DNA of 14,589 nt from Clostridiales bacterium (GTDB lineage: Bacteria > Bacillota_E > Sulfobacillia > Sulfobacillales > JAIMBI01): assembly GCA_027318915.1 (NCBI GenBank), contig DAHVOH010000074.1, forward strand, positions 1 through 14,589. Direction: 5' to 3'. This document shows positions 1-6,759 of this stretch, piece by piece. Below the pieces are notes generated by a model, which searched no databases, was not told where the DNA came from, and worked only from the letters and a program-made list of their open reading frames with translations. Within the stretch, counting starts at the first letter, position 1. Each line of letters begins with the position of its first letter. Position numbers and translations under genes: made by a program.

Positions 1-43
1 GCCGATGCGACAATACAGGGAAACAGGGAACGGGGCGCGCTGA

Positions 44-1045
44 TTGGACATCTTGCCCGGCGAGATCACAACTTGGGAGCAGGCGGTCGGGGAGTGGGCG
101 GTGGCGCGGGCCGACGCGCTCGCATTGGACCCGACCCGCATCCGGGCTCGCTACCGGTGGAACCCGGGCGGATTGGTGAACGCCTCCTTCGGGCTTTGCG
201 ACGGTCAGCGACGTTTGCATGTGAAATTGGCCCCCGCCGCGAGCGAACCCGCCCTGCGCCGCTGGATCACGGTGGCGGACCGCCTGGCGTCTGAGTATCA
301 CGCGCCGGCCCTGGTGCGCGTAGAGACCGGCGGCCCCGTGGAGGGCACCGCCCTCACGGTGGTGATGGAGGCCGTGGGCGGATCGTCGCTCGGCCTGGTG
401 GATGCGGGCGAGCACCTGTTTGCCATCGCCGCCGCCATGGAGCGGCTTCACGACGACGGCGTGCTAAGCGGGATGCTGGCCGATGCGCCGCGCGACTGTG
501 CGGCCGTCTTTCGTTCAACCTATCAGCGGCGCTGGCGGGAGGATCTGGAGCAGACCCGCCCGCACCTGTCCGACCTCAGCTGGGTCTCCCCGGAGAATTG
601 GGCTTGGTGCGAAGGCGAGGTCAATCGCCTGTCGATGCTCCCGGACGCCTTTGCGGCGCCCGCGGATGCGGTCACGCACGGCGATCTGCACTGGGACAAC
701 CTGTTGGTGGAGGGGCCGGAATGGCATGTCCTCGACTGGGATGACATCTCCGGTGCGGGCGACCCCGCCTTGGACGACGCGCTGCTGTGGGAGCCGTTGT
801 TGCGTGCGGGTGATCCGGACGGCTTGGCGGCTGCCCATCTCCGTCACCTGCCGGCCAAACGGCGCACGCGAGCGGAGTTCTATAGGCGGGCCGCGCTCCT
901 GGACGATGCGGTCGACGTACTGGCCGACGCCGCCGCAGCCCTGGAGTATGACGAGGAAATCCGGCGGCTGACATGGTCGCGTGCCGAAACGCTCCACGAA
1001 CGGGCGCTGCGCCTCTACCGGGCGCGTTATCCGGCGGAGCCTTGA
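44..1045 (+). CDS. APH-family phosphotransferase (small-molecule kinase), substrate unknown
   Basis: A 333-residue protein of the aminoglycoside phosphotransferase/choline kinase fold. Visible marks are a lysine at about residue 61 (VKLAP) suited to the N-lobe ATP lysine, the catalytic loop HGDLHWDN at 212-219 (D214 as base, N219), and the metal-binding segment LDWDD at 230-234, followed by GDPALDD. An in-frame TGA at 41-43 means translation cannot begin earlier. The first usable codon is TTG at 44, with a purine-rich GGGAACGGGG about 7 bases upstream, so the exact start is uncertain. Members of this fold phosphorylate aminoglycosides, choline, homoserine, sugars and other alcohols, and nothing in this sequence fixes the substrate. 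It lies upstream of the rhamnose cluster, separated by about 790 bases without a gene, so a link to rhamnose is unproven. A resistance role is possible for the fold, but there is no specific evidence for it. Confidence 0.85.
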   Translation: MDILPGEITTWEQAVGEWAVARADALALDPTRIRARYRWNPGGLVNASFGLCDGQRRLHVKLAPAASEPALRRWITVADRLASEYHAPALVRVETGGPVEGTALTVVMEAVGGSSLGLVDAGEHLFAIAAAMERLHDDGVLSGMLADAPRDCAAVFRSTYQRRWREDLEQTRPHLSDLSWVSPENWAWCEGEVNRLSMLPDAFAAPADAVTHGDLHWDNLLVEGPEWHVLDWDDISGAGDPALDDALLWEPLLRAGDPDGLAAAHLRHLPAKRRTRAEFYRRAALLDDAVDVLADAAAALEYDEEIRRLTWSRAETLHERALRLYRARYPAEP

Positions 1046-1702
1046 ACGGATAGAAGGCACACCCCGCGGACCGCTCGCCATCCCGTCGGGTGTCGCCCCC
1101 CGGGAGTGTGCGAGCTTGGGGACCGGTGAGCCCGGGCATCCACCCCGCCCCTAGAAAGACGAAGCCACTGGCAGAACTTCGTGACCGCGCGGGCGGAGCG
1201 GTGTGCGTGAAGGCATGAACCCTCACCGCGGGCCGGCGGCGACGCGCCCGCTGGGTTTCCGCACGCGTACCCGTCTCGGCGATCCAAAAGCCCGCTTTTC
1301 CGGTCGCACCGGTGCAGATCGTCGGCCCGGATTCGTCAGTAGCCCTCCCAGGGGGTCCGCTGGCTGCTGCCGTATCGCCCGCCATCCTTCCCCGCTCGCG
1401 CGACTGGCCGGGCAGGCTCGGTTCCTTCGCCCGCACCCGGGCCGGCTTCGTGTGCCGGGCGCCGTGTTCCACGGCCCACACGTGCATGTCCGTTGCCGGG
1501 CTCGCATGCCTCTCCGCGTTTGGTTGACGGGCGACCCGTCCGCCTTTCCGTTGGTCGGCCTTCGGATTTTGGTCCATCGTCGCCGGGGAGCCATCGCCAC
1601 GCGGCTATTGTGTGATCGACCGAGCTTTGCTGTCCGATTCCCGAACGGACCTTGGCGGTACAAGCCCGGGCAGATTTCCGCCCCATTCCGCCCGGCGTCG
1701 AG

Positions 1703-1729
1703 GGAGCCCCGGCGCCTCGCCGGGGCTCC
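1703..1729 (+). promoter_or_regulatory. Perfect 12-bp hairpin upstream of the rhamnose cluster
   Basis: GGAGCCCCGGCG at 1703-1714 and CGCCGGGGCTCC at 1718-1729 are exact reverse complements around a 3-base loop (CCT). No T-run follows on the plus strand, so it is not a textbook intrinsic terminator. It lies about 105 bases before the first cluster gene and could be a leader structure, a pause or attenuation element, or a factor-dependent terminator. The structure is certain from the sequence; its role is inference. Confidence 0.5.
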
Positions 1730-1798
1730 GCACGGAAGATCGCGTCGTGTGCGGCGCGCCGACAGGAATCGGTCTTCGCGGCGGCGAACGGGTGGTCA

Positions 1799-1813
1799 TT
1801 CGGGAGAACCGAA
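1799..1813. promoter_or_regulatory. Short palindrome near the start of the first cluster gene
   Basis: TTCGG and CCGAA form a perfect 5-bp inverted repeat with 5 bases between, ending about 19 to 25 bases before the candidate start codons. The position would suit an operator, but the repeat is short and may be chance. No regulator gene is present in the window to match it with. Confidence 0.2.
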
Positions 1814-1837
1814 GTCCATATACAGGAACTGATGCGC

Positions 1838-2668
1838 ATGAGCTATCGAGTCCGTGTGGCCAAAGTGGCCAGCCTGGGTCAGGTGCCCGGGCCGGAAGTG
1901 TTTTGGATGGGGCGGTTCGGAGAATGGCTGCCGCTCGATATCCACGTGGGGCTGATCGAAGGCGGCGATCGCGTGGTGTTGGTCAACAGCGGGCCGCCGT
2001 TGGACTTGGTTGATGCCATGAATGCGGTGTGGCGCGACGAGTTGGGCGACGCGGCGCACTTGGCCCCCACGCACCCGGACGGCATTGTGGGAGTCTTGGC
2101 CGCCTGGGGGATATCGCCTCAGCAAGTGACCGACGTGGTGGTGACGCCGCTTCAGGCCTATGCCATTGGCGGAGTGGACCGGTTTCCCAACGCGACCGTG
2201 GCGATGTCACGCCGGGGCTGGGTCGATCTGTTCGCACCGCCCCAGTTCGACCCGCGCCGTCGCATGGCGGTGCCGGACCGCCTGCTGAGATATCTGCTGG
2301 AGGATGCCTGGTTTGAGCGCCGCGTCCGCTTGCTCGAGGACGAGGATGAAGTGGCGCCCGGCATCCGCACCTGGTGGGCGGGCACTCATCACCGCAGTTC
2401 GCTGGCGGTCGAGGTGGACGCGGACGGGGGATTGGTGACCTTCTCCGACGTGGCTTTCTACTACGAGAACCTGGAGCGTGATTGGCCGCTCGGCATTCAG
2501 GAGAGCATGGCCGAATGCCGCACGGCCTATCGGCGCATTCGCGCCAGCGGAGCGCGCTTCGTTTCGCTCTATGATCCGGCGACCCCGACGCGTTATCCTG
2601 GAGGTCTGGTGGCGGGCGGAGCGTCCCGGCGCGCGCATGAGGAGGGGCCCAATGGCATTGACCGGTAA
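1838..2668 (+). CDS. Metallo-beta-lactamase-fold protein of the AHL-lactonase type with an erased metal site
   Basis: A 276-residue protein whose frame follows the N-acyl-homoserine-lactonase branch of the metallo-beta-lactamase fold: LVNSG at 48-52 where the family has a V-D-T-G-like turn, the GG..RFPNA segment at 111-119, SDVAFYYENLE at 203-213, and a C-terminal LYDPATPTRYPGG. The HxHxDH motif is replaced: TPLQAYAIGG at 103-112 has P104, Q106, Y108 and A109 where His, His, Asp and His are expected. The last ligand His is Y245. D204 remains, and H184/H185 lie near the third ligand position. Two in-frame ATGs, at 1832 and 1838, share the AGGA at 1824-1827; 1838 gives the better spacing. The 3' end overlaps the rhamnose dehydrogenase gene by 17 bases, so the two are translationally linked. 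A rhamnonolactonase would fit the context, but normal zinc chemistry looks impossible. It may be a pseudoenzyme or a metal-independent variant. Confidence 0.85.
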   Translation: MSYRVRVAKVASLGQVPGPEVFWMGRFGEWLPLDIHVGLIEGGDRVVLVNSGPPLDLVDAMNAVWRDELGDAAHLAPTHPDGIVGVLAAWGISPQQVTDVVVTPLQAYAIGGVDRFPNATVAMSRRGWVDLFAPPQFDPRRRMAVPDRLLRYLLEDAWFERRVRLLEDEDEVAPGIRTWWAGTHHRSSLAVEVDADGGLVTFSDVAFYYENLERDWPLGIQESMAECRTAYRRIRASGARFVSLYDPATPTRYPGGLVAGGASRRAHEEGPNGIDR

Positions 2669-3422
2669 AGTGGCGGTGGTGACCGGGGGCGGCCGCGGCA
2701 TCGGTCGCGCCGTTTGTCAACGGTTGGCGCGCGATGGAGCCGTCGTCGTGGTCAACCATCCGCCCGACGCCGACGAGACGGCCGTTGCGCGAGGGCTGGC
2801 GGCCGATATTGAGCGGGCAGGGGGGACGGCGGTGCCTCTGGCCGCCGACGTGTCGCGCGCCGATCAGGTGCGGGCGATGTTTGACAGCGTTCAGGCGCAG
2901 TGTGGAGGCGTCGACATTCTCGTCAACAACGCGGGCATTTGTCCTTTCGAGACATGGTGGGATATGACGGAAGCGCTGTTTGACCGTGTCTGGGCCGTCA
3001 ATCTCAAGGGCGCCTTTTTGTGCTCCCATGCCGCGTCGCGCCTCATGCGCGAGCAGGGTCGCGGCGGCCGCATCATCAGCCTGTCCTCCATCTCGGCGTT
3101 GGTGGGAGGGAGCCTGCAGACGCATTACACCCCCACCAAGGCCGGAATCCGATCGCTCATGCAGTCGCTGGCCATCGTGCTGGGTCCCTATGGCATCACG
3201 TGCAACAGCATTCTGCCCGGCACCATTCTCACCGACATCAACCGCGCCGTGTACGAGGATCCTGAACGCGTGCGGCACGACACCGGGCGGATTCCGGTGG
3301 GCCGGTTGGGACGACCGGAGGACATCGCGGGTGCGGTGGCGTTTTTGGCGTCGGATGACGCCGCCTACATCAACGGGGCGGACCTCCTCATCGATGGCGG
3401 GATGTTTGTCAATCTCCAATAG
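2652..3422 (+). CDS. L-rhamnose 1-dehydrogenase (SDR family)
   Basis: A 256-residue short-chain dehydrogenase predicted to oxidise L-rhamnopyranose at C1 to L-rhamnonolactone in the cytoplasm. Seen: the nucleotide-binding TGGGRGIG at 11-18, D66, NNAG at 92-95, N117, catalytic S146, and YTPTK with Y159 and K163. Several stretches (NNAGICPF, SSISALVGG, QTHYTPTKAG, and the C-terminal IDGGMFVNLQ) match what I recall of the bacterial L-rhamnose dehydrogenases of Azotobacter and Sphingomonas, which makes the substrate call unusually firm for an SDR. No acidic residue ends the second strand (VVVVNHPP), so NADP+ may be accepted as well as NAD+. The ATG at 2652 has GAGGAGG at 2639-2645 with 6 bases of spacing. 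The frame is open back to 2478, but those codons overlap the upstream gene. Rhamnose mutarotase follows after 12 bases. Confidence 0.92.
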   Translation: MALTGKVAVVTGGGRGIGRAVCQRLARDGAVVVVNHPPDADETAVARGLAADIERAGGTAVPLAADVSRADQVRAMFDSVQAQCGGVDILVNNAGICPFETWWDMTEALFDRVWAVNLKGAFLCSHAASRLMREQGRGGRIISLSSISALVGGSLQTHYTPTKAGIRSLMQSLAIVLGPYGITCNSILPGTILTDINRAVYEDPERVRHDTGRIPVGRLGRPEDIAGAVAFLASDDAAYINGADLLIDGGMFVNLQ

Positions 3423-3426
3423 GAGG
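3421..3426 (+). promoter_or_regulatory. Ribosome binding site that decides the rhaM start
   Basis: AGGAGG starts on the last two bases of the upstream TAG stop codon and lies 8 bases before GTG 3435. The other in-frame GTG, at 3426, overlaps this site and cannot use it. The 3435 start also places the catalytic residues at the same numbers as in the E. coli enzyme. Confidence 0.7.
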
Positions 3427-3434
3427 TGAGGCAC

Positions 3435-3737
3435 GTGCGGCGCGCGGTATTTCGCATGCGGGTCAAGGCAGGGCAGGAGGCTTTGTATGAGGAGCGGCAC
3501 CGGGCGGTGTGGCCGGACGTCCAGGAGGCGTGCCGCCGAGCGGGCATGACCCGCTACACGATTTTCATGGCGGGTCGGGAACTCGTTGCCTACTTTGAGG
3601 CCGTCGATCCGCCGGAGACGTTGGCCCGCTTGCGGGCGGATCCCGTGATGCACCGCTGGTGGGCATACATGGATCCGGTGATGGATGAAGAGCCGCCCGA
3701 CGCCCACGCGTATCACGAGGTGTTTCACCTGGACTGA
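3435..3737 (+). CDS. rhaM: L-rhamnose mutarotase
   Basis: A 100-residue protein that interconverts the alpha and beta anomers of L-rhamnopyranose, feeding the preferred anomer to the dehydrogenase. From the GTG start at 3435 the sequence carries Y18, H22 (ERHRAVWPDV, residues 20-29), Y41 and the tandem tryptophans W75/W76 in HRWWAYM. E. coli RhaM has its key Tyr18, His22, Tyr41 and Trp pair in the same order, with the first three at the same positions. The usual length is about 104 residues, so the gene is full size. It lies 12 bases after the rhamnose dehydrogenase gene and 69 bases before the zinc dehydrogenase gene, clearly in the same transcription unit. This family also contains mutarotases for other 6-deoxy sugars, but the adjoining rhamnose-specific genes favour rhamnose. 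Confidence 0.93.
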   Translation: MRRAVFRMRVKAGQEALYEERHRAVWPDVQEACRRAGMTRYTIFMAGRELVAYFEAVDPPETLARLRADPVMHRWWAYMDPVMDEEPPDAHAYHEVFHLD

Positions 3738-3806
3738 CCCGGGGATGCGCCGGGGCCGGGGAACCGAGAAGGCCCAGGATCAAGCTGAGGAGGACGTTGA
3801 CGGGCG

Positions 3807-4817
3807 ATGCAAGCATTGATTTGGGAAGCGCCGGAAGTGATGCGGCTCGGGACGGTCCCGGACCCGGTTCCGGGTCCGGGATGGGCTCTGGTGCAGGTGA
3901 ACGCGGTGGGTATCTGCGGCTCGGAGCTGGGCGCCTATCTGGGACACAATGAACTGCGCATCCCTCCGCTGGTCATGGGCCACGAATGGGCGGGGACGGT
4001 GGCGGCGGTAGGATCTTCCACCGACGAAGAGTGGCTCGGCCGCACCGTGACGGTCAACCCGCTGCTGAGCTGTGGACGCTGCCGGGCGTGTCGGCGCGGG
4101 GATCGGCAGCTGTGCCTGGAACGCCGGATTATCGGCGTGGATCTCCCCGGGGCCTTCGCGCAATGGGTCTCGGTCCCGGTTAGCGCCTTGTGGACGGTGT
4201 CCGACCCGACTGCCGGGGCGCTCGTGGAACCGCTGGCATGCGCCGTGCAGGCGCTCGCCCAGGGTGCGGTGCAGCCCGGGGACGGGGTGCTGGTCTATGG
4301 CGCCGGCATCATCGGGCTCATGTGTGCCTGGATGGCTCGCCTTCGCGGTGCGAGCCGGATCGTGACCGTGGACCTCAACCCGACCCGACTCCAGCACGCC
4401 AAGACGTGGGGTGCCGAGGAGACGTTGCTGGGGGGCGGCCCGGAGGTTGCCGAAAAGGTGGCGGCGGCGTTCGATGGCGGGCCGGATGTGGTGGTGGATG
4501 CCGTGGGAGCCGCCGCGACCCGTCAGGAATCCGTCGCCGCCGTGCGTCGAGGCGGACGGGTGGTCTGGGTCGGATTGCACGATCCGGCGGCCTCCTTCGG
4601 CGGCAACCGACTCGTGCGGGATGAGGTGACGGTGGCCGGATCGTTCTGCTACACGGATGAGCACTTTCGGACCGCACGCGACCTGGTTGATCAGCAACGT
4701 CTGCCGGCCGCCGGCAACTGGCTTGATATCCGTCCGTTGGCCGTCGGCGACGCCGCGTTTCGCGAACAGGCCCTCGGCCCGGCCCCGTTCGCCAAGATTC
4801 TGCTGACGCTGCCCTGA
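3807..4817 (+). CDS. Zinc-dependent MDR dehydrogenase, probable 2-keto-3-deoxy-L-rhamnonate 4-dehydrogenase
   Basis: A 336-residue medium-chain alcohol dehydrogenase. Catalytic zinc ligands appear as C37 (GICGSE) and H59-E60 (MGHEWAG), with E141 (LVEPL) also near the site. The structural zinc loop is intact with C89, C92, C95 and C103. The Rossmann motif is G165-A-G-I-I-G170, and D189 at the end of the next strand suggests NAD+. An in-frame TGA at 3798 leaves ATG 3807 as the first start. GGAGG at 3789-3793 is 13 bases away, rather far. In the diketo-hydrolase rhamnose route a dehydrogenase oxidises KDR at C4. In Sphingomonas that enzyme is an SDR, but an MDR enzyme with this activity is known from Sulfobacillus thermosulfidooxidans. 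The place between rhaM and rhmD makes this the best candidate. Family membership is certain; the substrate is inferred from context. Confidence 0.85.
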   Translation: MQALIWEAPEVMRLGTVPDPVPGPGWALVQVNAVGICGSELGAYLGHNELRIPPLVMGHEWAGTVAAVGSSTDEEWLGRTVTVNPLLSCGRCRACRRGDRQLCLERRIIGVDLPGAFAQWVSVPVSALWTVSDPTAGALVEPLACAVQALAQGAVQPGDGVLVYGAGIIGLMCAWMARLRGASRIVTVDLNPTRLQHAKTWGAEETLLGGGPEVAEKVAAAFDGGPDVVVDAVGAAATRQESVAAVRRGGRVVWVGLHDPAASFGGNRLVRDEVTVAGSFCYTDEHFRTARDLVDQQRLPAAGNWLDIRPLAVGDAAFREQALGPAPFAKILLTLP

Positions 4818-4878
4818 TCGTGGTCTGAGCGGCGCGTCCACGGAGGCGGGGTTCTCGGTTGCGGGGAGGTTTCGGGAC

Positions 4879-6057
4879 ATGGCGGGAAGTTCGGATGTGA
4901 TTGTGGCCGTCCGCGCGTCGGTTGTGCGGGGCGGTGGCGCAGACTACCACGACCAGGGTGCCGAGCATTGGATCGTCGGGCAAATTGCCACGCCGATGTC
5001 GCGGTATCCCGAATATCGGGCCACCCGGTCGTCCTGGGGCATCGATGTCCTGGGAACCGTGGTGGTCGAGGTGGAGGATGCCGCGGGTCGTATCGGGGTT
5101 GGCCTCAGTACCGGCGGCTGGCCAGCAGCTTGGCTGGTGACGCACCACTTGAACCGGTTCGTCGTCGGCGCCAGGCCGTCTCAGCATGAGCTCTTGTGGG
5201 ACCAGCTTTATCGCAGCACGCTATACTACGGGCGCAAGGGCCTGGCCGTCAACGCGCTCTCGGCCGTGGACCTGGCGATTTGGGATCTCTGGGGACGTCA
5301 GCGCCAGGAGCCGGTGTACGCCCTCCTGGGTGGTCCCGTCCGGACTGCGCTGCCTTGCTATGCCACCGGACCCGCGCCCGAGTGGGCCGTCGCCCACGGA
5401 TTTGTGGGCGGGAAGCTCCCCTTGGTGCATGGGCCGGCCGAGGGAGCCCGCGGCATGGCGGAGAACGTGGAGCGGTTCGCCCGGGCCCGGGAGCAGGTGG
5501 GAGCCGATGCGCTCTTGATGCTGGACTGCTGGATGGCGCTGGATGTGCCGTACGCGGAGCGGCTGGCGCAGGAATTGGCGCCGTTGGGCCTCCATTGGAT
5601 TGAAGAGTGCTTTCCTCCCGATGACTACTGGTCCTACCAGGAACTTCGCCGCCGCCTGCCCGCCGGGGTGCTGCTGGCGACCGGAGAGCATGAGGCGACC
5701 CGCTGGGGCTTTCGCCTGCTGCTGGAGTTTTCCGGGGCGGACATCATTCAGCCGGATGTGAGTTGGTGCGGGGGCATGACCGAGTTGGTGCGGATTGCGG
5801 CGCTGGCCGAAGCGCGCGGCATCCCCGTGATTCCGCACGGATCCAGCGTGTACAGCTATCACTTCGCGGCCGCCCGGCCGGACACGCCCATTACCGAGTT
5901 TTTGATGATGCACCCGACCGGTGAGGGCGTGGTGCCGATGTTCGCGCCCCTGTTGGTTGGAGAGCCGACGCCCCAAGATGGGGTGGTGCATGTGCCCGAG
6001 ACCCCCGGTTTTGGTGTCGAGCTGAATCCCGCGGTAGCGCGAGACTCCGTCCTCTGA
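4879..6057 (+). CDS. rhmD: L-rhamnonate dehydratase (enolase superfamily)
   Basis: A 392-residue enzyme of the mandelate racemase group that dehydrates L-rhamnonate to 2-keto-3-deoxy-L-rhamnonate using Mg2+. The family signature near the N-terminus is intact (ADYHDQGAEHW, residues 21-31, then ATPMS). Metal ligands are D216 (LMLDCW), E242 (WIEEC) and E270 (TGEH). The catalytic Asp-His dyad corresponds to D293 (QPDVSW) and H320 (IPHGSSVYS). These match E. coli RhmD in order and spacing, and the length is near that of the E. coli enzyme (about 400). ATG 4879 has GGGAGG at 4864-4869, 9 bases upstream. It follows the zinc dehydrogenase by 61 bases and appears to be the last gene of the tight cluster, since the next gene begins 702 bases later. 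L-fuconate dehydratase is the obvious alternative, but the DYHDQG...ATPMS pattern is rhamnonate-type. Confidence 0.94.
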   Translation: MAGSSDVIVAVRASVVRGGGADYHDQGAEHWIVGQIATPMSRYPEYRATRSSWGIDVLGTVVVEVEDAAGRIGVGLSTGGWPAAWLVTHHLNRFVVGARPSQHELLWDQLYRSTLYYGRKGLAVNALSAVDLAIWDLWGRQRQEPVYALLGGPVRTALPCYATGPAPEWAVAHGFVGGKLPLVHGPAEGARGMAENVERFARAREQVGADALLMLDCWMALDVPYAERLAQELAPLGLHWIEECFPPDDYWSYQELRRRLPAGVLLATGEHEATRWGFRLLLEFSGADIIQPDVSWCGGMTELVRIAALAEARGIPVIPHGSSVYSYHFAAARPDTPITEFLMMHPTGEGVVPMFAPLLVGEPTPQDGVVHVPETPGFGVELNPAVARDSVL

Positions 6058-6490
6058 CTCCGACCATGGGGCCTCGCGGCATGACCGACCCGTCTTCCGC
6101 GGACGGTGGACTTGAGCCGGCGGCCGGGAAGGGCCGGGTCGGACACCGGGGCCGTGCCCAGGCGCCGCGTTGATGGGATGACCCCACTTTGTGGGGCGCA
6201 ATGCCCAGGCATGCGGAGTGCGACGCGCTTCCATCGGGGCACGGATGGTGACCAGCGGGGACGACGGCCGTTGAGTCGGATCTGCCCTATGAGCGCGGCT
6301 GGCACGCAATGGGTTCCGGGCGCGCGGCGAGGGGGAGGCCGTTTGCTTTACTGAACACGGGGAAACAGCGCCCGATGCGCCGCGTTCTGGCCTTCGTGAT
6401 GCTCGACCGGCGGACGCCCGGGCGTAAAAAACGCTCGGCGGTCCTCAACCACCGAAGCAACCCCACGTGCTTGTCACCGACGCCAAGGAT

Positions 6491-6516
6491 GACCCCGACG
6501 CCATCAGGTCGGGGTC
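6491..6516 (+). promoter_or_regulatory. 9-bp inverted repeat in the rhmD-transporter gap
   Basis: GACCCCGAC at 6491-6499 and GTCGGGGTC at 6508-6516 are exact reverse complements with an 8-base loop. There is no T-run after it on either strand. It could be a weak terminator or a leader structure; no role can be assigned. Confidence 0.3.
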
Positions 6517-6682
6517 GCGCGCGTTGGCGCACGTGGCGGAAGTGATGGCTCGCCCCGGTTTGGACCGCTTACCATAGTGCGGTCTTCAGGGGAACGACGG
6601 CCCCTGCGGTCCTGGCTCCCGCGGCGCACACCCGCAAACCATGCCCCAGCCTAGGCGCCCACGCGAATGGGCTTGGGTCGGC

Positions 6683-6712
6683 TTGGCATTTCCACGGCCG
6701 CCTGCGCATAGA
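6683..6712 (+). promoter_or_regulatory. Candidate sigma-70 promoter for the transporter gene
   Basis: TTGGCA at 6683-6688 matches the -35 consensus at five of six positions. CATAGA at 6707-6712, 18 bases later, matches the -10 consensus at only three. It would start transcription about 40 bases before the GTG start. The weak -10 keeps this tentative. Confidence 0.25.
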
Positions 6713-6759
6713 GAACTCTGGTTCAACCACCCGAGCGGAGGGGGAAGGAGTGAGCTTCG

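Larger units (their letters stand above)
1046..1837. other. Gene-free interval upstream of the rhamnose cluster
   Basis: About 790 bases with no convincing gene. The open frames on both strands here are rich in Arg, Pro and Gly and look like chance frames in GC-rich DNA. Inverted repeats seen: ACGAAG/CTTCGT at 1159-1182 with a 12-base loop; AAAAGCCCGCTTTT at 1286-1299, a short A/T-flanked hairpin that could act weakly as a bidirectional terminator for the upstream kinase; the 10-base palindrome GCACCGGTGC at 1306-1315; GTCCG/CGGAC at 1630-1648; and the strong hairpin at 1703-1729, listed separately. No clear sigma-70 promoter pair was found for the cluster. TATACA at 1819-1824 is a possible -10, but it lacks a good -35 and would give a nearly leaderless message. 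Confidence 0.6.
6058..6759. other. Gene-free interval between rhmD and the transporter
   Basis: About 700 bases without a convincing gene. Perfect inverted repeats seen: CCCCAC/GTGGGG at 6182-6196 (loop TTT), the 12-base palindrome ACGCCCGGGCGT at 6415-6426 followed by an A-run, GACCCCGAC/GTCGGGGTC at 6491-6516, and GACCGC/GCGGTC at 6563-6584 (10-base loop). A plus-strand frame at 6428-6577 reads rather like protein (VLVTDAKDDPDAI in its middle) but has no start codon and may be a gene remnant. A possible promoter lies at 6683-6712. The A/T-richer spots around 6340 and 6426 show no recognisable site. Confidence 0.5.

Noticed and set aside
1652..1837. N-terminal extension of the lactonase-fold protein
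   Set aside because: The frame is open from GTG 1652, but it crosses the 12-bp hairpin and family proteins begin near the MSYRV segment; AGGA at 1824 marks the real start.
2478..2651. N-terminal extension of the rhamnose dehydrogenase
   Set aside because: The upstream codons overlap the previous gene, and SDR proteins begin a few residues before the TGxxxGIG motif, which fits ATG 2652 with its strong ribosome binding site.
1983..3728. Long minus-strand open frame (581 codons) across the rhamnose genes
   Set aside because: It is antisense to three genes with intact motifs, is rich in Arg/Pro/His, and shows no domain; long antisense frames are common in GC-rich DNA.
2652..6057. L-fucose rather than L-rhamnose pathway
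   Set aside because: The fucose route uses the same families, but the SDR motifs and the RhmD DYHDQG/ATPMS pattern are rhamnose-type.
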